Assembly (NCBI RefSeq): GCF_028502605.1
Contig: NC_079233.1
Coordinates: forward strand, 3,968,001-4,032,000
Direction of reading: 5' to 3'
Source: Trichoderma breve
Lineage: Eukaryota > Ascomycota > Sordariomycetes > Hypocreales > Hypocreaceae
Length of the DNA: 64,000 nt
The notes under the pieces are model-generated. The model worked only from the letters and a program-made list of their open reading frames with translations, did no database searches and had not been told where the DNA came from. Position 1 is the stretch's first letter, and each line of letters starts with the position of its first letter. Made by a program: the position numbers and the translations under genes. Below are positions 1-11,323 of the stretch, one piece after another.

Positions 1-1
1 G

Positions 2-594
2 CCCAACCAGGATTGGAGCATCGACTCTAAGTGGACGCTCAATCTAACCCCTTCTTTCTGGCTCCTGATGGTCCTTCACTCCCCCGCTGTCCGTGAGATC
101 CACGAGGATGACCCCAAGGCCATTCACGAAATGCAACAGCAAATGGACATCCGCAGAGATTGCGAGCGTCTCCGCGCCGTCGCCACAGGAAAAATCAGCT
201 GGCAAGAGTATGAAAGCGGCCAAATGGTCCAAGAGAAGGCCATCGAGGGAATGTTTGGGCATCTTCTTTGGAGTGCAGATATCCTCTGTGCAGCGCCAGC
301 AATGTCCATGTAGGAGCCCTATAGCATTTGTAAGATGACGAGGGCCAGAGGCATCGCGATGGATGAGGCGGGCAGCATTAGCCTCCCTGACTTATACCGT
401 GTCTGGGGCAGCACAATGCTCCCTTGCCTCTTGGGCGGCGACGACAAGACGACAAGCAGCTCCCTCCGACGCTTATGACGATTGATGATAAAGATATCGA
501 GGGCATCTATATCAACCGTCTGGTCTAGGACGCCAAACTGTCGGTGCTAGACTTCTTCAGGGCGTCTGGTTGGCCTATCTGCCGCCTCCAATAG
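2..594 (+). pseudogene. Decayed fragment of a UPF1-like superfamily-1 helicase
   Basis: An open frame enters from the left edge and reads like the C-terminal half of fungal UPF1-type SF1 helicases (AAA_11/AAA_12). The Walker B-like segment ARGIAMDEAG and the motif III-like segment LLGGDDK are both visible. The frame is broken by a TAG at 311-313, by an 8-base tandem duplication (acgacaag at 441-448 repeated at 449-456) that shifts the frame exactly inside the expected GDDKQLPP motif, and by a second TAG at 526-528. After the shift the frame resumes with QLPPTLMT and ends at 592-594, where a minisatellite begins. Helicase motifs further downstream are absent, so the gene is also truncated. This is a non-functional relic; the family call rests on motif memory. 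Confidence 0.7.
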
Positions 595-690
595 CTACTA
601 CTATATTTACATTAATCTAGTAGCTACTACTATATTTATATTTATCTAGTAGCCACTACTATAGTTATATATTTTAAATACTTTCTACTG
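592..690 (+). repeat. 29-bp-period AT-rich minisatellite, locus 1
   Basis: Three imperfect units begin at 592, 621 and 650 with TAGCTACTAC, TAGCTACTAC and TAGCCACTAC, so the period is exactly 29 bases. The last unit fades into AT-rich sequence. The array abuts the broken end of the helicase relic. The same unit recurs near 34.0-34.2 kb in the same orientation and near 54.5-54.7 kb in inverse orientation. Confidence 0.85.
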
Positions 691-1580
691 TAAATGTATT
701 TGTCTAGTATCTAGTATTTCTATCTGATACGGGATACTAAATAGCGACTCGAACTTGAGGTGCCAGCTGGTAGGGGAACGACTATAAAAGCACCACTTGA
801 TGACCTGAAGCTGATTGGGTGCTTATATCGCTGAATGTATGCACTTATTCATTTTGCAGTCTCGCTTCTTCTGACTATCGCCCGCCAGGTAGCTACAAGT
901 GCAGACGCTAGAGGAGGAGGCCAATTGATGTCCTCACAGATATCACCACCGCGCTGGACAGACATACGCATGGCGAGGAGGACGATGGTACTAGATAGTA
1001 GAACAACCACCCAGGGCTCTAACCACTTATTTTACATAGATGGAAATGCATGAGGTTGTTCAGTTGCCGGAACGGGCCGAGCTGTGCTTTTATTGCCGTG
1101 CCGAAAGTACGGAGTATGAATCCATTAGTAAGCCCAAGTGCTGGACACAGGCTTCTATACCCGAGCCCGAGTTTTACTCCCGCTCCCGTTTCAATTGCCC
1201 GGCCGTGTCAGAGTGGAGTCGAGTCGTGGTCTCGGTAGACATCTTAAACCAGCGCTCAATAGAGAGACCATGTAAACAGATTACGATCAATACTCATCAA
1301 TTCAAGTAATTCGTCCGGAGATAACAAACTCACCAAAGATGCCGGGCATTTTGGCTACTAGATCCTTTATTCATTGGTGTTTCGGACGAGTTGGGGTTTA
1401 ACTCCTGATGTAAACCAAAGCTACATGGCCACCTTTCTATGGCGTATAAGTACTTATTAGTATGTGGCATTCTATGTATTTCCGTTCAATATATACTGCA
1501 TTCATCCATCCTAGAGGACTATACTTGTCTACATTTGTTGTCAACAATTGCGTATACAAGCACAAGAGTCTACTGAGAAA
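691..1580. other. Intergenic, no supported gene
   Basis: AT-rich at the left. The short open frames between 835 and 1310 have no start context, domain or codon pattern that I can support. The right part is presumably the promoter of the MFS gene starting at 1581. Confidence 0.6.
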
Positions 1581-3117
1581 ATGTCGGATCAAGACCAACC
1601 TGCTGTAGTCGAGAGATCTCCGGCCATAGGCAACAGGATGACTGACAAGGACCAAATCAGCAACTCCGACAGCAAATCCGGCGTCCCATCTATCTTACAA
1701 GATCAGGAGACTGCAGATACTAAGCAGCCAAAGCCACGCGAGGGTGACGCCCCAGATGGCGGAACTGCTGCTTGGCTCGTCGTGCTTGGTGCTTGGTGCG
1801 TTTCGTTCTGTAGCTTTGGATGGCTGAATAGTAAGAATATGCCTCGTTTCATAGGGAGCCATTTTTGCTGACGATAGATAGGCATTGGAGTCTTCCAAGA
1901 GTACTACCAGACCGATTTGCTCAGTCACTATTCTCCCAGCACCATCTCATGGATTCCATCGCTTCTCATCGCCATCGTGATGGGCTTGGTGAACTCTAAT
2001 GCCCCAACGGTCGGAGACACTCAAGATGCTAATTCCATCTAGGGACCTTTTGTCGGCACTCTATACGACCATTTTGGCCCACGATGGCTGCTCCTGATAG
2101 GCAGCATCATGCATATTTTCGGTGTAATGATGGCGAGTCTTGGTACCGAGTACTATCAGATACTTCTTGCCCAAGGAGTCTGCTCTGCCATCGGCATTTC
2201 GAGTATCTTCCAACCAGGTATGAACAACTCTGCATGTATAGTGTTTGTACACATTCTAATACTAATACTCACGGGATTTAGCCGTCACTGCTACACTCGG
2301 CTGGTTTAATCACAGGCGTGGCGCTGCCATTGGCATCCTCTTTACTGGCTCAAGTATTGGAGGCATCATCTTCCCTATAATGATATCACACCTGATTCGT
2401 CAACTTGGCTTCGGATGGGCTATGCGTATCTCTGCATTCCTCATGCTTTTCCTCTTGATATTGGCGAATCTGACCGTGCGTGCTCACGTTCCGCCACATC
2501 CACACAAGATCACTAGGGCTGAGCTCCTCAAGCCTCTAACTGAAGTTGACTTCCTTTTACTCATTGCAGGCTTCTTCTGCTTCAGCTATGGCTTCTTCGC
2601 TATTATTACTTATCTTCCCGTCCAGGCTCTCAACGCTGGCATGAATGCTAATCTGGTCCAATATCTGCTGCCTATACTTAATGCTGGGTCATTATTTGGG
2701 CGTCTTTCCGCCGGAGTTGTAGGCGACAAAATCGGCCGCTTCAACATCTTCATTGTCGTTTGCTTCCTATCCGGTATCTGGGTCTTGGCGCTTTGGTTGC
2801 CCGACTCAAGCGACCCGGCGCTCATTGCATTCGCCGTCCTATTCGGGTTTTTCTCCGGCGCTTATGTGTCACTCATTACACCCATGGTCGCACAGATCGC
2901 GCCACTACGGGAACTTGGGTTCCGCTCAGGCATTGTTCAATTTTCCATTGCGATTGGTGGCTTGACAACGAATCCAATTAACGGCGCAATACTAGATGGC
3001 TCAGGCGGCTGGGTTGGTCTCAAGGTCTTCTCTGGGGTATTTTGTATAGCAGGAACAGCCTTTGTGCTTGCGGCTAGAATTAGGCGCATTGGCTGGAAAG
3101 TGTCTATTCGCTTTTAA
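1581..3117 (+). CDS. MFS transporter, monocarboxylate (MCT/Mch-like) family
   Basis: Four exons (1581-1830, 1882-1988, 2043-2217, 2282-3117; introns of 51, 54 and 64 bp with GT-AG ends) give about 455 aa. The N-terminal 60 residues are hydrophilic, then [16 protein letters not shown] opens TM1 as in fungal MCT-like MFS proteins. [15 protein letters not shown] is the loop 2-3 signature, HRRGAAIGI lies near TM5, and [12 protein letters not shown] is the loop 8-9 signature. About twelve membrane segments are expected. The product would move a small organic acid or related solute across the plasma membrane; the substrate cannot be read. ATG at 1581 is chosen because the longer open frame upstream starts with TTG. 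It lies well outside the PKS cluster and is not obviously tied to it. Confidence 0.85.
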
Positions 3118-3987
3118 GTCTGTTGCATTCTCCATATAGACATTTTCTATACAGAAGTATAGATCACCGAGCCAAGTTTCTTTTCGACCTTTACAATTTT
3201 AAAGGAATCATTTATGTATTTATGATATTTAATGCTGAAAATCTCCGCTCCTAAAAATGTTGAATGCACAAGGTATATGCCTATCTGGTTGCTGTCGTAG
3301 GTATCGTCCACCCAATTCACTATGACAGTCTCGCGACATGATGTCGGCGTCATAAGCCGTCTAGTATCTAGAATCGTAAATAAGAGGACACAATCAGTAA
3401 GTTGCAAAAAAAATATTCTGCAGCGACAGCTTTCAGAGAGGCTACGTTCCCGAGATATTTCGCATTTAGCTAGAGACTGAAAATTGGCGCCATACCGAGC
3501 ACAGAGAACAGTCTCCAGATTGCTTGCTGCATTTATTCTTCTGCTCCTGGTAGAATCGGCTGGAATGGAGAGCAAGAGTGATTATAAATATCCCATTACC
3601 AAATTTCCGTAAGAAATGCGGATTGTTAATAGACCAAGAGCCGAGATGGCACATTGATAAACGGTCGGGCGGAGCGCCATCGGAGGCAGGGTGAAGCGCA
3701 ACCCGCCTTGTTGTATTGCAAATTGCGGCCTTGGGGATAAATATACGCACTAAAAAGATTGAATGTATTAGCCTCTATGGAAATATTGTCAAGGCTATTC
3801 GAAGAGGAAACTGCATGTCTCGGCATTACTGCCTCTCTCCACCGGAAGAGGATATTGGCTGACAGTGAAGACTCTCGATAAGTTCGGCATGTTCAACCTC
3901 TGCCATGACTATAAATATATGTATCAGCTTCTTCAGGGAGGTAGTACAATGCATTAGAAATTACCAAACAACTTACTCCTTGTAATC
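3118..3987. other. Intergenic, no supported gene
   Basis: About 870 bases, AT-rich. Minus-strand open frames at 3147-3826 overlap in several frames and show no domain. The right end is the promoter of the reductase gene at 3988, with a possible TATA-like tataaatata near 3910. Confidence 0.6.
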
Positions 3988-5096
3988 ATGGCGGATCCGA
4001 TAACCAGTTTTCCCCCGGGATCCTGGGTCTTAGTCACTGGTGTGACGGGCTTCGTTGCATCCCACATAGCAAAAGCCTTTCTCGACCGCGGATTCAAAGT
4101 TCGGGGGACAGCCCGAAACTTAGATAGGGCATCATGGCTCACAAAGGGCATCTTTGAAGACTTTGCCGCCCGTGGTGATTTCGAACTATCTTAAGTAGCC
4201 GATCTCGCGGACGACCACGCTTTTGATGAGGCGATTAAGGGGGTATCTGCCATCATTCATGTGGCTAGCATCCTCACCTTTGATCCAGATCCAAACAAGG
4301 TTATACCCAAGACAGTGGCTGGCGCTACTTCGATTCTCAAGGCCGCAACTCGAGAGCAATCGGTCAAGGCGTTTGTTTATACGAGTTCTATTGGAGCCGT
4401 TACAATGCCTAGACCTGGGAATGATACCCAAGTTACATGGGATACCTACAACGATTTTGCTACCCAAGCCGCCTGGGCGCCACCTCCTTATGAGCCTTCT
4501 CGCGGCATGCTTACATACATGGCGAGTAAGGCAGCTGCTGAGAAAGCAGTATGGCAGTTCGCAGAGGAAAGAAAGCCACACTTTACTGTCAATTCGGTAC
4601 CTCCATCTGCTATAATGGGAGAGGCACTCAATAAAGTCCACAACGAGGGTACTGGAGCCTGGATCAGGAATCTTTACGACGGAGACACATCATTTTGGGG
4701 TCCCCATGGCGCTAGTAAGTTTGCTCTTAACCGCAATTGCTAAATGAGCTTGATCTCAGCTAACGACGGTACGTCTATATAGATGATGGGGTGGATGTAA
4801 AGGACGTAGCCGTGCTGCATGTTGCTGCCGCCTTGGATCCTGAGGTTAACAATGCCCGCCTTCAAGCTTGGGGTCACAAGTGCAACGGTAATGATGTTCT
4901 AGCGATCATGCGCAAGCACTATCCAGAGCACAAATTTGTGGATGACATGGATAACCAGACCGTTCTCACCTTTTCAGCTGACTTTAGTGAGCCTCTAGCT
5001 CTTCTGAAGAAATGGGCTAACCAGGATGGATGGAAGCCGCTGGAACAGACTGTGGTGGAGAACGTGGACAGCATTCTAAAATTGAACAATGATTAA
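3988..5096 (+). pseudogene. NAD(P)-dependent aldehyde/ketone reductase (extended SDR) with one internal stop
   Basis: The frame encodes an extended short-chain dehydrogenase of the Gre2/dihydroflavonol-reductase group. It has the nucleotide-binding motif VTGVTGFVASH near residues 16-26, the Ser in YTSSIGAV, and the catalytic YMASK (YxxxK). One intron (4715-4782, 68 bp) rejoins the frame, and 347 codons in total match a full-length family member. The only lesion is TAA at 4192-4194 about 68 codons in, between FELS and VADLAD, where related proteins usually have a residue such as Gln or Val. A CAA to TAA change (C to T) would explain it. No plausible small intron removes the stop. The gene is probably a young pseudogene; readthrough or a base-call error cannot be excluded. 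Confidence 0.75.
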
Positions 5097-7464
5097 CTGG
5101 GCTATAGCAAGGGGAGCAGGCTTTAATATACTTAGAAGGTGTTTATAGCATTTAGAATCTCCCATTTACCTCAGCAGCCAATATTTTCACTTTGCGTATT
5201 GGATGAGTGCAAAGAGAATCTCAACTAGTTAAGGAACGTATGAAGCTAGGCTTCTTTCTCTTCTATATTCAAGGTCGTCCAGAGAGTTACGCTGAGCTTT
5301 GTAAAGGGAGATGTGTATTATACAGGCTCGTCAGAGGAATTACCAAGGCTTGTCAACTAGGCTAGAGTCGTTCAAATACACTTGGCATGCATCTTCATTG
5401 TACTGAATTAAATTCCAAATCAACATATATAATCTTTCAATAACTCAGCGGGGATTTTGGAACTAACCATAATTTATGGGCAGCAGATACAGTAAGTTAC
5501 ATACTATTACAAGTTTGGAAGCTAGGATGCAAACCCGTCTAAGAGGAGTTATCTCCCCCTCATTACATAAAGATCCATCTTATCACGCCCGCGACTGTGG
5601 GAATTAATGACTGCTGGTACTGCTACTGCTGATATCATCGAAGCTTTGGGAGATATATTGTACTGTAACTTTAGTAAGGCTCCATTTATCGCTTGCGAAA
5701 GTAACCTAAACTCCGCAAGCTAGTATGGACAGGCTTATACCCTTGATAGAGGATATAAGGAACGGGCTTTATAATTTTCGTGAGGACATAATGCTCTTAA
5801 GTGGAACTTCACCTGATGTGCGGACATAATAACCTTAAGTGGAACTTAATTGTTGGGCGGACATGAGAGTGATAAGCTTACTCCGCTAGCGGAATGCGAA
5901 AGGGGGGGGGGGGGACCCTAGAGGTTGGTGTGTTATTCATGTTCAGTTTTGGGATTGGACTTGGAATTAAGTTAAAAAGGAAATGTTGACGCTTGATTGG
6001 TTACATTAATCATATTGGTATAGGTGAGCATACCAGGCATCGTAGTCCCACATTTCATTATACACTACTCCCCGTTAAATCAGCAATTTGCCAGTGCTCG
6101 TCCAAAGGCCGCCAAAAGGCGGATTTTCCGCTTCATTGTCCTGGCTACCGCTATGAGTTATATTGGCAGAGTCATCCTTACAACCTTGCCAAGAAAATGA
6201 TAACTCTCACCACAGTTTTGGAAACTAAAGAGGATTGGTAACTATTCTAATTTGAACTGGGGTGCCTCCTTTATTTTGACATGATTATGGGCAGATATCG
6301 TTGCATAGGTAACTTGGTATAACTCGAGGTGCTGAGTTTTTAGTTTGAGGTCTGTCACAATAAAGGATACGATTGACTTGTCAAACTGAAAGCACGAGCT
6401 GCATAGGTCGTAATTACTGATCAGCCAATATAAATATTCAGCCTACTATTTCGTCTAATCACATGGAGAGACTGCTAAGTATACCTAGTTAGAGAGTTTT
6501 TTCGGATCTGTATGTAGTTCAATAAAACAAGGTGAACCCCAGCCATAAGTCCATCAGTCGTTACGGTGAATTCATAGCTATCAGGCAACATCTGAAATAA
6601 TTTAATTTATTTATATTCACAAGGTCCCATCTCCGTGGAATGAGACAGGCAAGTAAATGTAAGCCTGGCTATAAGAAGGCGGAGAGTAAGCACCCTTCTC
6701 TTGGCGTAAGAACTACATGTCGTATGCATATATTTAAGCCCGTGATTGCGATGGGCCGCAAGCTTGTCTATTAGCTCTGTAACAAACAACCATTTGGAGC
6801 CATTTTTTTGCTTGACAGAATTACAACTTACAAGGATAATATGACCGTGTAACAAAGTTCTACTGTGCAATTCTTGAAGAGCATTTTGACACTAGTTGTG
6901 TGAAACTAGGGTATAATTAATGGTTACTTGATGATGATCAATTGCTTCTGCTTAACCGACTTTAGCTAGTATTTTTTGCGTATGCATAGTACTTATGAAG
7001 ATTTAAGCAGACGTTAGCAAGTGATATAACTATCTCTACTGGCCCCAGACTTGTAAGCATAAATTTACCCAATGTCAAATAAGCAGTACGTAAGTCTACA
7101 ACTCCGAAAGACAGGGACAAGGAGGCCAAAGCGGGCGCCAAGTTGCCAAGTTAACAAAAGTTCTCAGCTTAGAATAATTCCAAGATATGTTATCAAAGTA
7201 ACAAAGCAGGTCGAGTTCGTGTGGGTGCCTTCAGAGTCTATAAAGCCTATGGTAACCTCGTGGGAATGTCAGCTAAGTCTTCTCTCTATGGACTTGGTTC
7301 TCACTGCAATCAAGCGAGCTATATCAAAATTTAACATTTAACTCATCATATCCCATCAAGTTTGTATTATTCCAAATACCCCTACTTCTGCTACACCGCA
7401 CTTCAGCGTCACGCTGACACATCGTTATTAACTAACGTACAGCAGACCAAATCATCCCACCACT
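5097..7464. other. Long AT-rich intergenic region
   Basis: About 2.4 kb without a supported gene. It contains a three-copy 38-base repeat (5784-5866) and a run of Gs near 5903-5914. The open frames at 5993-6241, 6607-6870 and 7072-7341 show no recognisable domain or exon structure. The last 100 bases are the likely promoter of the secreted-protein gene at 7465. Confidence 0.6.
5784..5866 (+). repeat. Three spaced copies of a GGACATAAT-type unit, 37-38 base period
   Basis: GGACATAA begins at 5784 and 5822, and GGACATGA at 5859. The first two are followed by CTTAAGTGGAACTT. The regular spacing points to a tandem minisatellite or the subterminal repeat of a degraded transposon. No transposase or second terminus was identified. 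Confidence 0.6.
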
Positions 7465-7863
7465 ATGTATATGTCAACTATTCTCCTCTCGCTCATCAGC
7501 GTCTCAGCCTTGGCCTCCGCCGCAAACACCAGATGCGCCAATGGTGAGATTGCTATTGGAACCCGAACCAACTGCATCATTGTCGGTCAGGGTTGGGAGT
7601 GCTCTGCATCGACAGGAGTCATCCTCTCAAATAACTGCGGTACAATTGACGCATCGGAAAACTCAGACTACTGCAATGGCGGCTGGCATGGATGGACTGT
7701 CTCTTGTTCAAGCGACGGCCATACTCCTTCACTACAGCTTGGGCCTGGCGGGCAGCTCTGGGGAGACTGTTACCAACAGGTCTCCACCTGCAGTGCTGGG
7801 CCTACTCAGACAACCTCGGCCGGTTATTGCTGCAAGTTCATCGGAACCGTTCCCTCCAAGTAG
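7465..7863 (+). CDS. Small secreted cysteine-rich protein
   Basis: A single-exon frame of 132 aa. Residues 1-20 form a signal peptide with a hydrophobic core rich in Leu, Ser and Ala, with likely cleavage after ASA or ASAA. The mature part has ten cysteines, enough for five disulfides, including a C-terminal CC pair (AGYCCK) and several Gly/Trp-rich turns (GGWHGW). The size and cysteine content fit apoplastic effector-like or antimicrobial-like proteins. I do not recognise the family, and no function is claimed. A second in-frame ATG two codons later (7471) is an equally possible start. Confidence 0.75.
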   Translation: MYMSTILLSLISVSALASAANTRCANGEIAIGTRTNCIIVGQGWECSASTGVILSNNCGTIDASENSDYCNGGWHGWTVSCSSDGHTPSLQLGPGGQLWGDCYQQVSTCSAGPTQTTSAGYCCKFIGTVPSK

Positions 7864-8830
7864 TAGGGGCTTATCGCCGCCCAGAGCCTCGCACTAAGGA
7901 GTAAGGCAAACAGTGATACCGCTGACTGGTCTTGCGGGCTGCGAGCTTGGTGTTTCACTTGGAAGCATTATGTCTAGGTTCTTGAAATTTCGAGACTTGG
8001 AGGCCGCAGGTTTGAAAAGGGATAGCTACAGAGCATGATAGCTTTGGCTGTGGCTAAGGACAATTTGTTATCTTGCCTTAATTTCGCTGTTCTCAGGCGC
8101 TATAGTACTTTATTATTAGTTTATCTAAAGTTTCATTCTTTCTTACTGACTAAACAAAGATCCATACTCCTAATTACAGTTTGCATCCATTTAATTGTCT
8201 TTTAGTAAGATACATTATGCTATACTATACTATGTCTGATATAGTGTCCTTTGACGGCTCTGTATTTATATATAATCTCTGCTGTCGGCGATAAGCCGAA
8301 ATCAGACAAAGTAATGTTACTGGATAACTCACTAGTCATATTTGTCATTTTCATTTGCACGGAAATAATAACTTCTAGGCTAAATGAAAAGGTTTGATGA
8401 ATTATTTCCATCATGCGGCCCTCTTAGCTAACATGAGCGTTGGCTGAAGGGGTCGCATAAGCGAGACACCTGAATCATCCACGACACTCACAAGACTCAC
8501 ACAAGCCCAATTCGTAAAATAGGCGAATTGTAATTTGACTAGACACCGGTTCTATTACTTAGTTGAAATAGTTCTCCCCATGAATAATTAGTAGACCAGC
8601 TTACCGGAACATCGGCAAGTGAGGCTACGGGGAGATGCGGGGAAATAGACTATCGTGGGAAAGCTGTTCCGCTGCGGAGATCAACACACTGAGTGCTGTC
8701 GGTATGATGGCTTCAGAAAAGATCGTGTAAGTCAAAGTGTTAGTATAAAATGTCTCGGTAGACTCTATAGACTCTTGAATATTAGGCTTTGCCAAGTAAT
8801 GATTGCCCGTTTCTGGTAATAGCTGACGCT
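7864..8830. other. Intergenic, no supported gene
   Basis: About 970 bases holding the 3' end of the secreted-protein gene and the promoter of the esterase starting at 8831. The minus-strand frame at 8220-8414 lacks any domain. Nothing else is seen. Confidence 0.6.
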
Positions 8831-10740
8831 ATGTTGTTCAAGGCCTTCTCCCTCGTCGGTCTCATAGGGCATGCTCTCACTGTCTTTGCTGTGTCCTCAC
8901 CAACAGTTCATACCATCAATGGAACATATTCAGGATTGAGCATTCCATCTTTTAAACAAGAAGCATTTTACGGCATTCCATATGCTCAAGCACCTGTCGG
9001 GGATCTCCGTCTCCGAAGATCTCTGCCCTACAACCAATCTTGGTCTGGCGTACGGAATGCAACAGTCCGATCTGATTCGTGTCCAGGATATAACGGATTT
9101 CCACTCACACTTGTTGGTGGTAGTCTTATCGACGGACTTACTCTAGGAGAAGACTGCTTGACCATTGATATTGTCCGACCAGCCAACGTCAACCCTTTCG
9201 ACAAATTACCCGTTTTTGTCTGGTTCTATGGTGGAGGTATAACATCTATGTTTCCAACTTCTAAATATGTAGCCAAACTAATTCCGTGCAGGTTTTATTG
9301 CTGGGGGGTCTGCTGACCCCAAGTACAATCTGTCATATATCGTCCAGAACTCGGTGGAGATGAACAAACCCATCATGGGTGCCATCATTAACTACCGAAC
9401 AATGTGCTTTGGCTTCTTGGCATCTAAAGAAGTTTTAGATGCTAACGTTGGCAATATTGGGCTCTTCGATCAGAGACGAGGCCTTAAATGGATCCAAGAA
9501 AACATCAAGGGCTTTGGTGGTGATCCTGAAAAGGTAAATACTCTTTACAACAGGTGAACATTTATTGACTTGTGATAGGTCACAATCGCGGGAGAAAGTG
9601 CGGGTGGTTCAAGCACAGGCTATCACCTAATTGGCTTCAAGGGCAATAATGACGGGCTTTTCCGTGGCGCCATTATGGAGAGCGCAAGTTTGCTAGGAGC
9701 TCCAAGTAAGCATGAAACTTCTTTAGATAGACCAAAGAAGGTCCAACTAATCCTATAGTTAATACCCCCGAACAATTGAAGCGAAGCTATCAAGGCATGT
9801 ACGACAACATTACAGAAACTGTGGGCTGCAGTACCTCGAACGACAGCCTAGATTGCCTAAGAACTGTTCCATATGACGCTTTATATAACGCGTGTATTGG
9901 GTTCCGCCAGACGCCAATCATGGATGGCGAGTTCATCTCACAATTACCGTCACAGTCTATCCAAAAAGGAGAAATCGCCGATGTTTCCATCATCATGGGT
10001 ACTAATACTGATGAAGGAACTGCTATCTTCTTAGGGCCTCGTGCAAATCCTTTGAATACCGATGAGGATGTATTCAAATACGTTCAGGCTCTTGGAAGTG
10101 GACTTGACAATAAAACCATAGAGACAGTGATGAAGCTATATCCAGATGACCCTACCTGGGGTTGCCCATTTGGAACAGGGCCTGAACGGTTCGCAGACCA
10201 GGGATTCCAGTACAAGCGTGGCGCTGCTATTTCTGGCGACTATTTTATGCACGCTGGGCGAAGATTTTACGCAAACTCGCACAGCACTCGAAGCCACAAA
10301 CCCATATATACTTATAGGTTTGACCAAGCACCTTGGGATATGAGGGAGCCCTCTATCATGATTGTCCCTCCGGTCTATGTGACACACTTCTCCGAGGTAC
10401 TTACCAAATATTGCGATTTCTGCATCTCATCACTAATCATCCATCACAGATTGTGTATGTGTTTGACAACCCCAATAACAACAGTAACTTCATTGGCCCT
10501 TACCCAAGCTATGCGAGGCTGCAGTCCTTCATGTCACGATCCTGGGCTTCATTTGTTCATGATCTCAATCCTAATAACCATGGACTCCAAGATCCGGATC
10601 TCCCAAAATGGCCAGAGTACGATCCGAAGCAGCCTCAAAACATTGTATTCCGTGAAGGAGGGAGTTTTCTTGAGAACGACGATTACCGGAAACCACAGTT
10701 GGCGTTTTGGGGCACTATCTGGCCAGAACTTCAGACCTGA
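8831..10740 (+). CDS. Secreted type-B carboxylesterase/lipase (copy 1)
   Basis: Five exons (8831-9236, 9292-9533, 9579-9705, 9759-10396, 10450-10740; introns 45-55 bp) encode about 567 aa of the COesterase alpha/beta-hydrolase family. A signal peptide covers residues 1 to about 20. Next come YGIPYAQAP, the oxyanion segment YGGGF, the nucleophile motif GESAGG, the acidic region NTDEGT and the catalytic-His segment NPNNHG, so the triad looks complete. The start is the ATG at 8831, because the longer frame begins with TTG. The gene converges on a paralogue at 11324-13105 with which it shares long identical stretches such as NATVRSDSCPG. It should hydrolyse esters outside the cell. A role in acyl-group removal for the nearby polyketide is possible but unproven. 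Confidence 0.88.
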
Positions 10741-11323
10741 AGGAGGGTTATTTCACTGGAAACAGATGTTGAGCCGATTTTTACTTACTATACACAATGT
10801 GTATGGGAATATATATATAAATATATCTATCAATCAATATGTTCAGAAAAACGTACCAAAATAACCCGACCGGATGTCTCTACCGTATTTACCAGGGTCC
10901 TCGGTTCGAAGCAACTAGTGATATTTAGAAGAAGATGATAAACGCTTAAACGCCAGCTACTCCGCATAGACGGCAACTTAATCGGATTCCTCCAATTATG
11001 ACATCATTACCACTAAGATTGCTATTATGGATGATACCGCTGACAAAAGAAATAACCGGTGGGCATTGCTCTGTGACCGCCGTTCCATATTACTACCTCT
11101 TTTAATAGTGACATGGCACATAACTACGTGTTGCAAAGGATTATCCAATTAAGACGGATTTGCTGTGTTACATCAAAAAGTAATATTTCGTGAAAACCAT
11201 TAGCAGACATTGAAACATGATTGCGCATAGCTATGAATAGCTCTCTTCATTTTCCTGACAAATCTAGAGCTATTTGGTTGAGATGAAATTGGAAACCCTA
11301 CGAGTGCCTACCAGGGTATACGG
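10741..11323. other. Shared 3' region between convergent esterase genes
   Basis: About 580 AT-rich bases between two stop codons. No gene, strong repeat or RNA was recognised. It presumably holds both polyadenylation regions. Confidence 0.6.

Noticed and set aside
835..1309. Overlapping short plus-strand open frames
   Set aside because: No domain or splice structure; frames overlap and look like chance.
10397..10864. Long frame reading through the last intron of esterase copy 1
   Set aside because: Splicing at 10397-10449 restores the conserved C-terminal esterase sequence, so the readthrough frame is a shadow.
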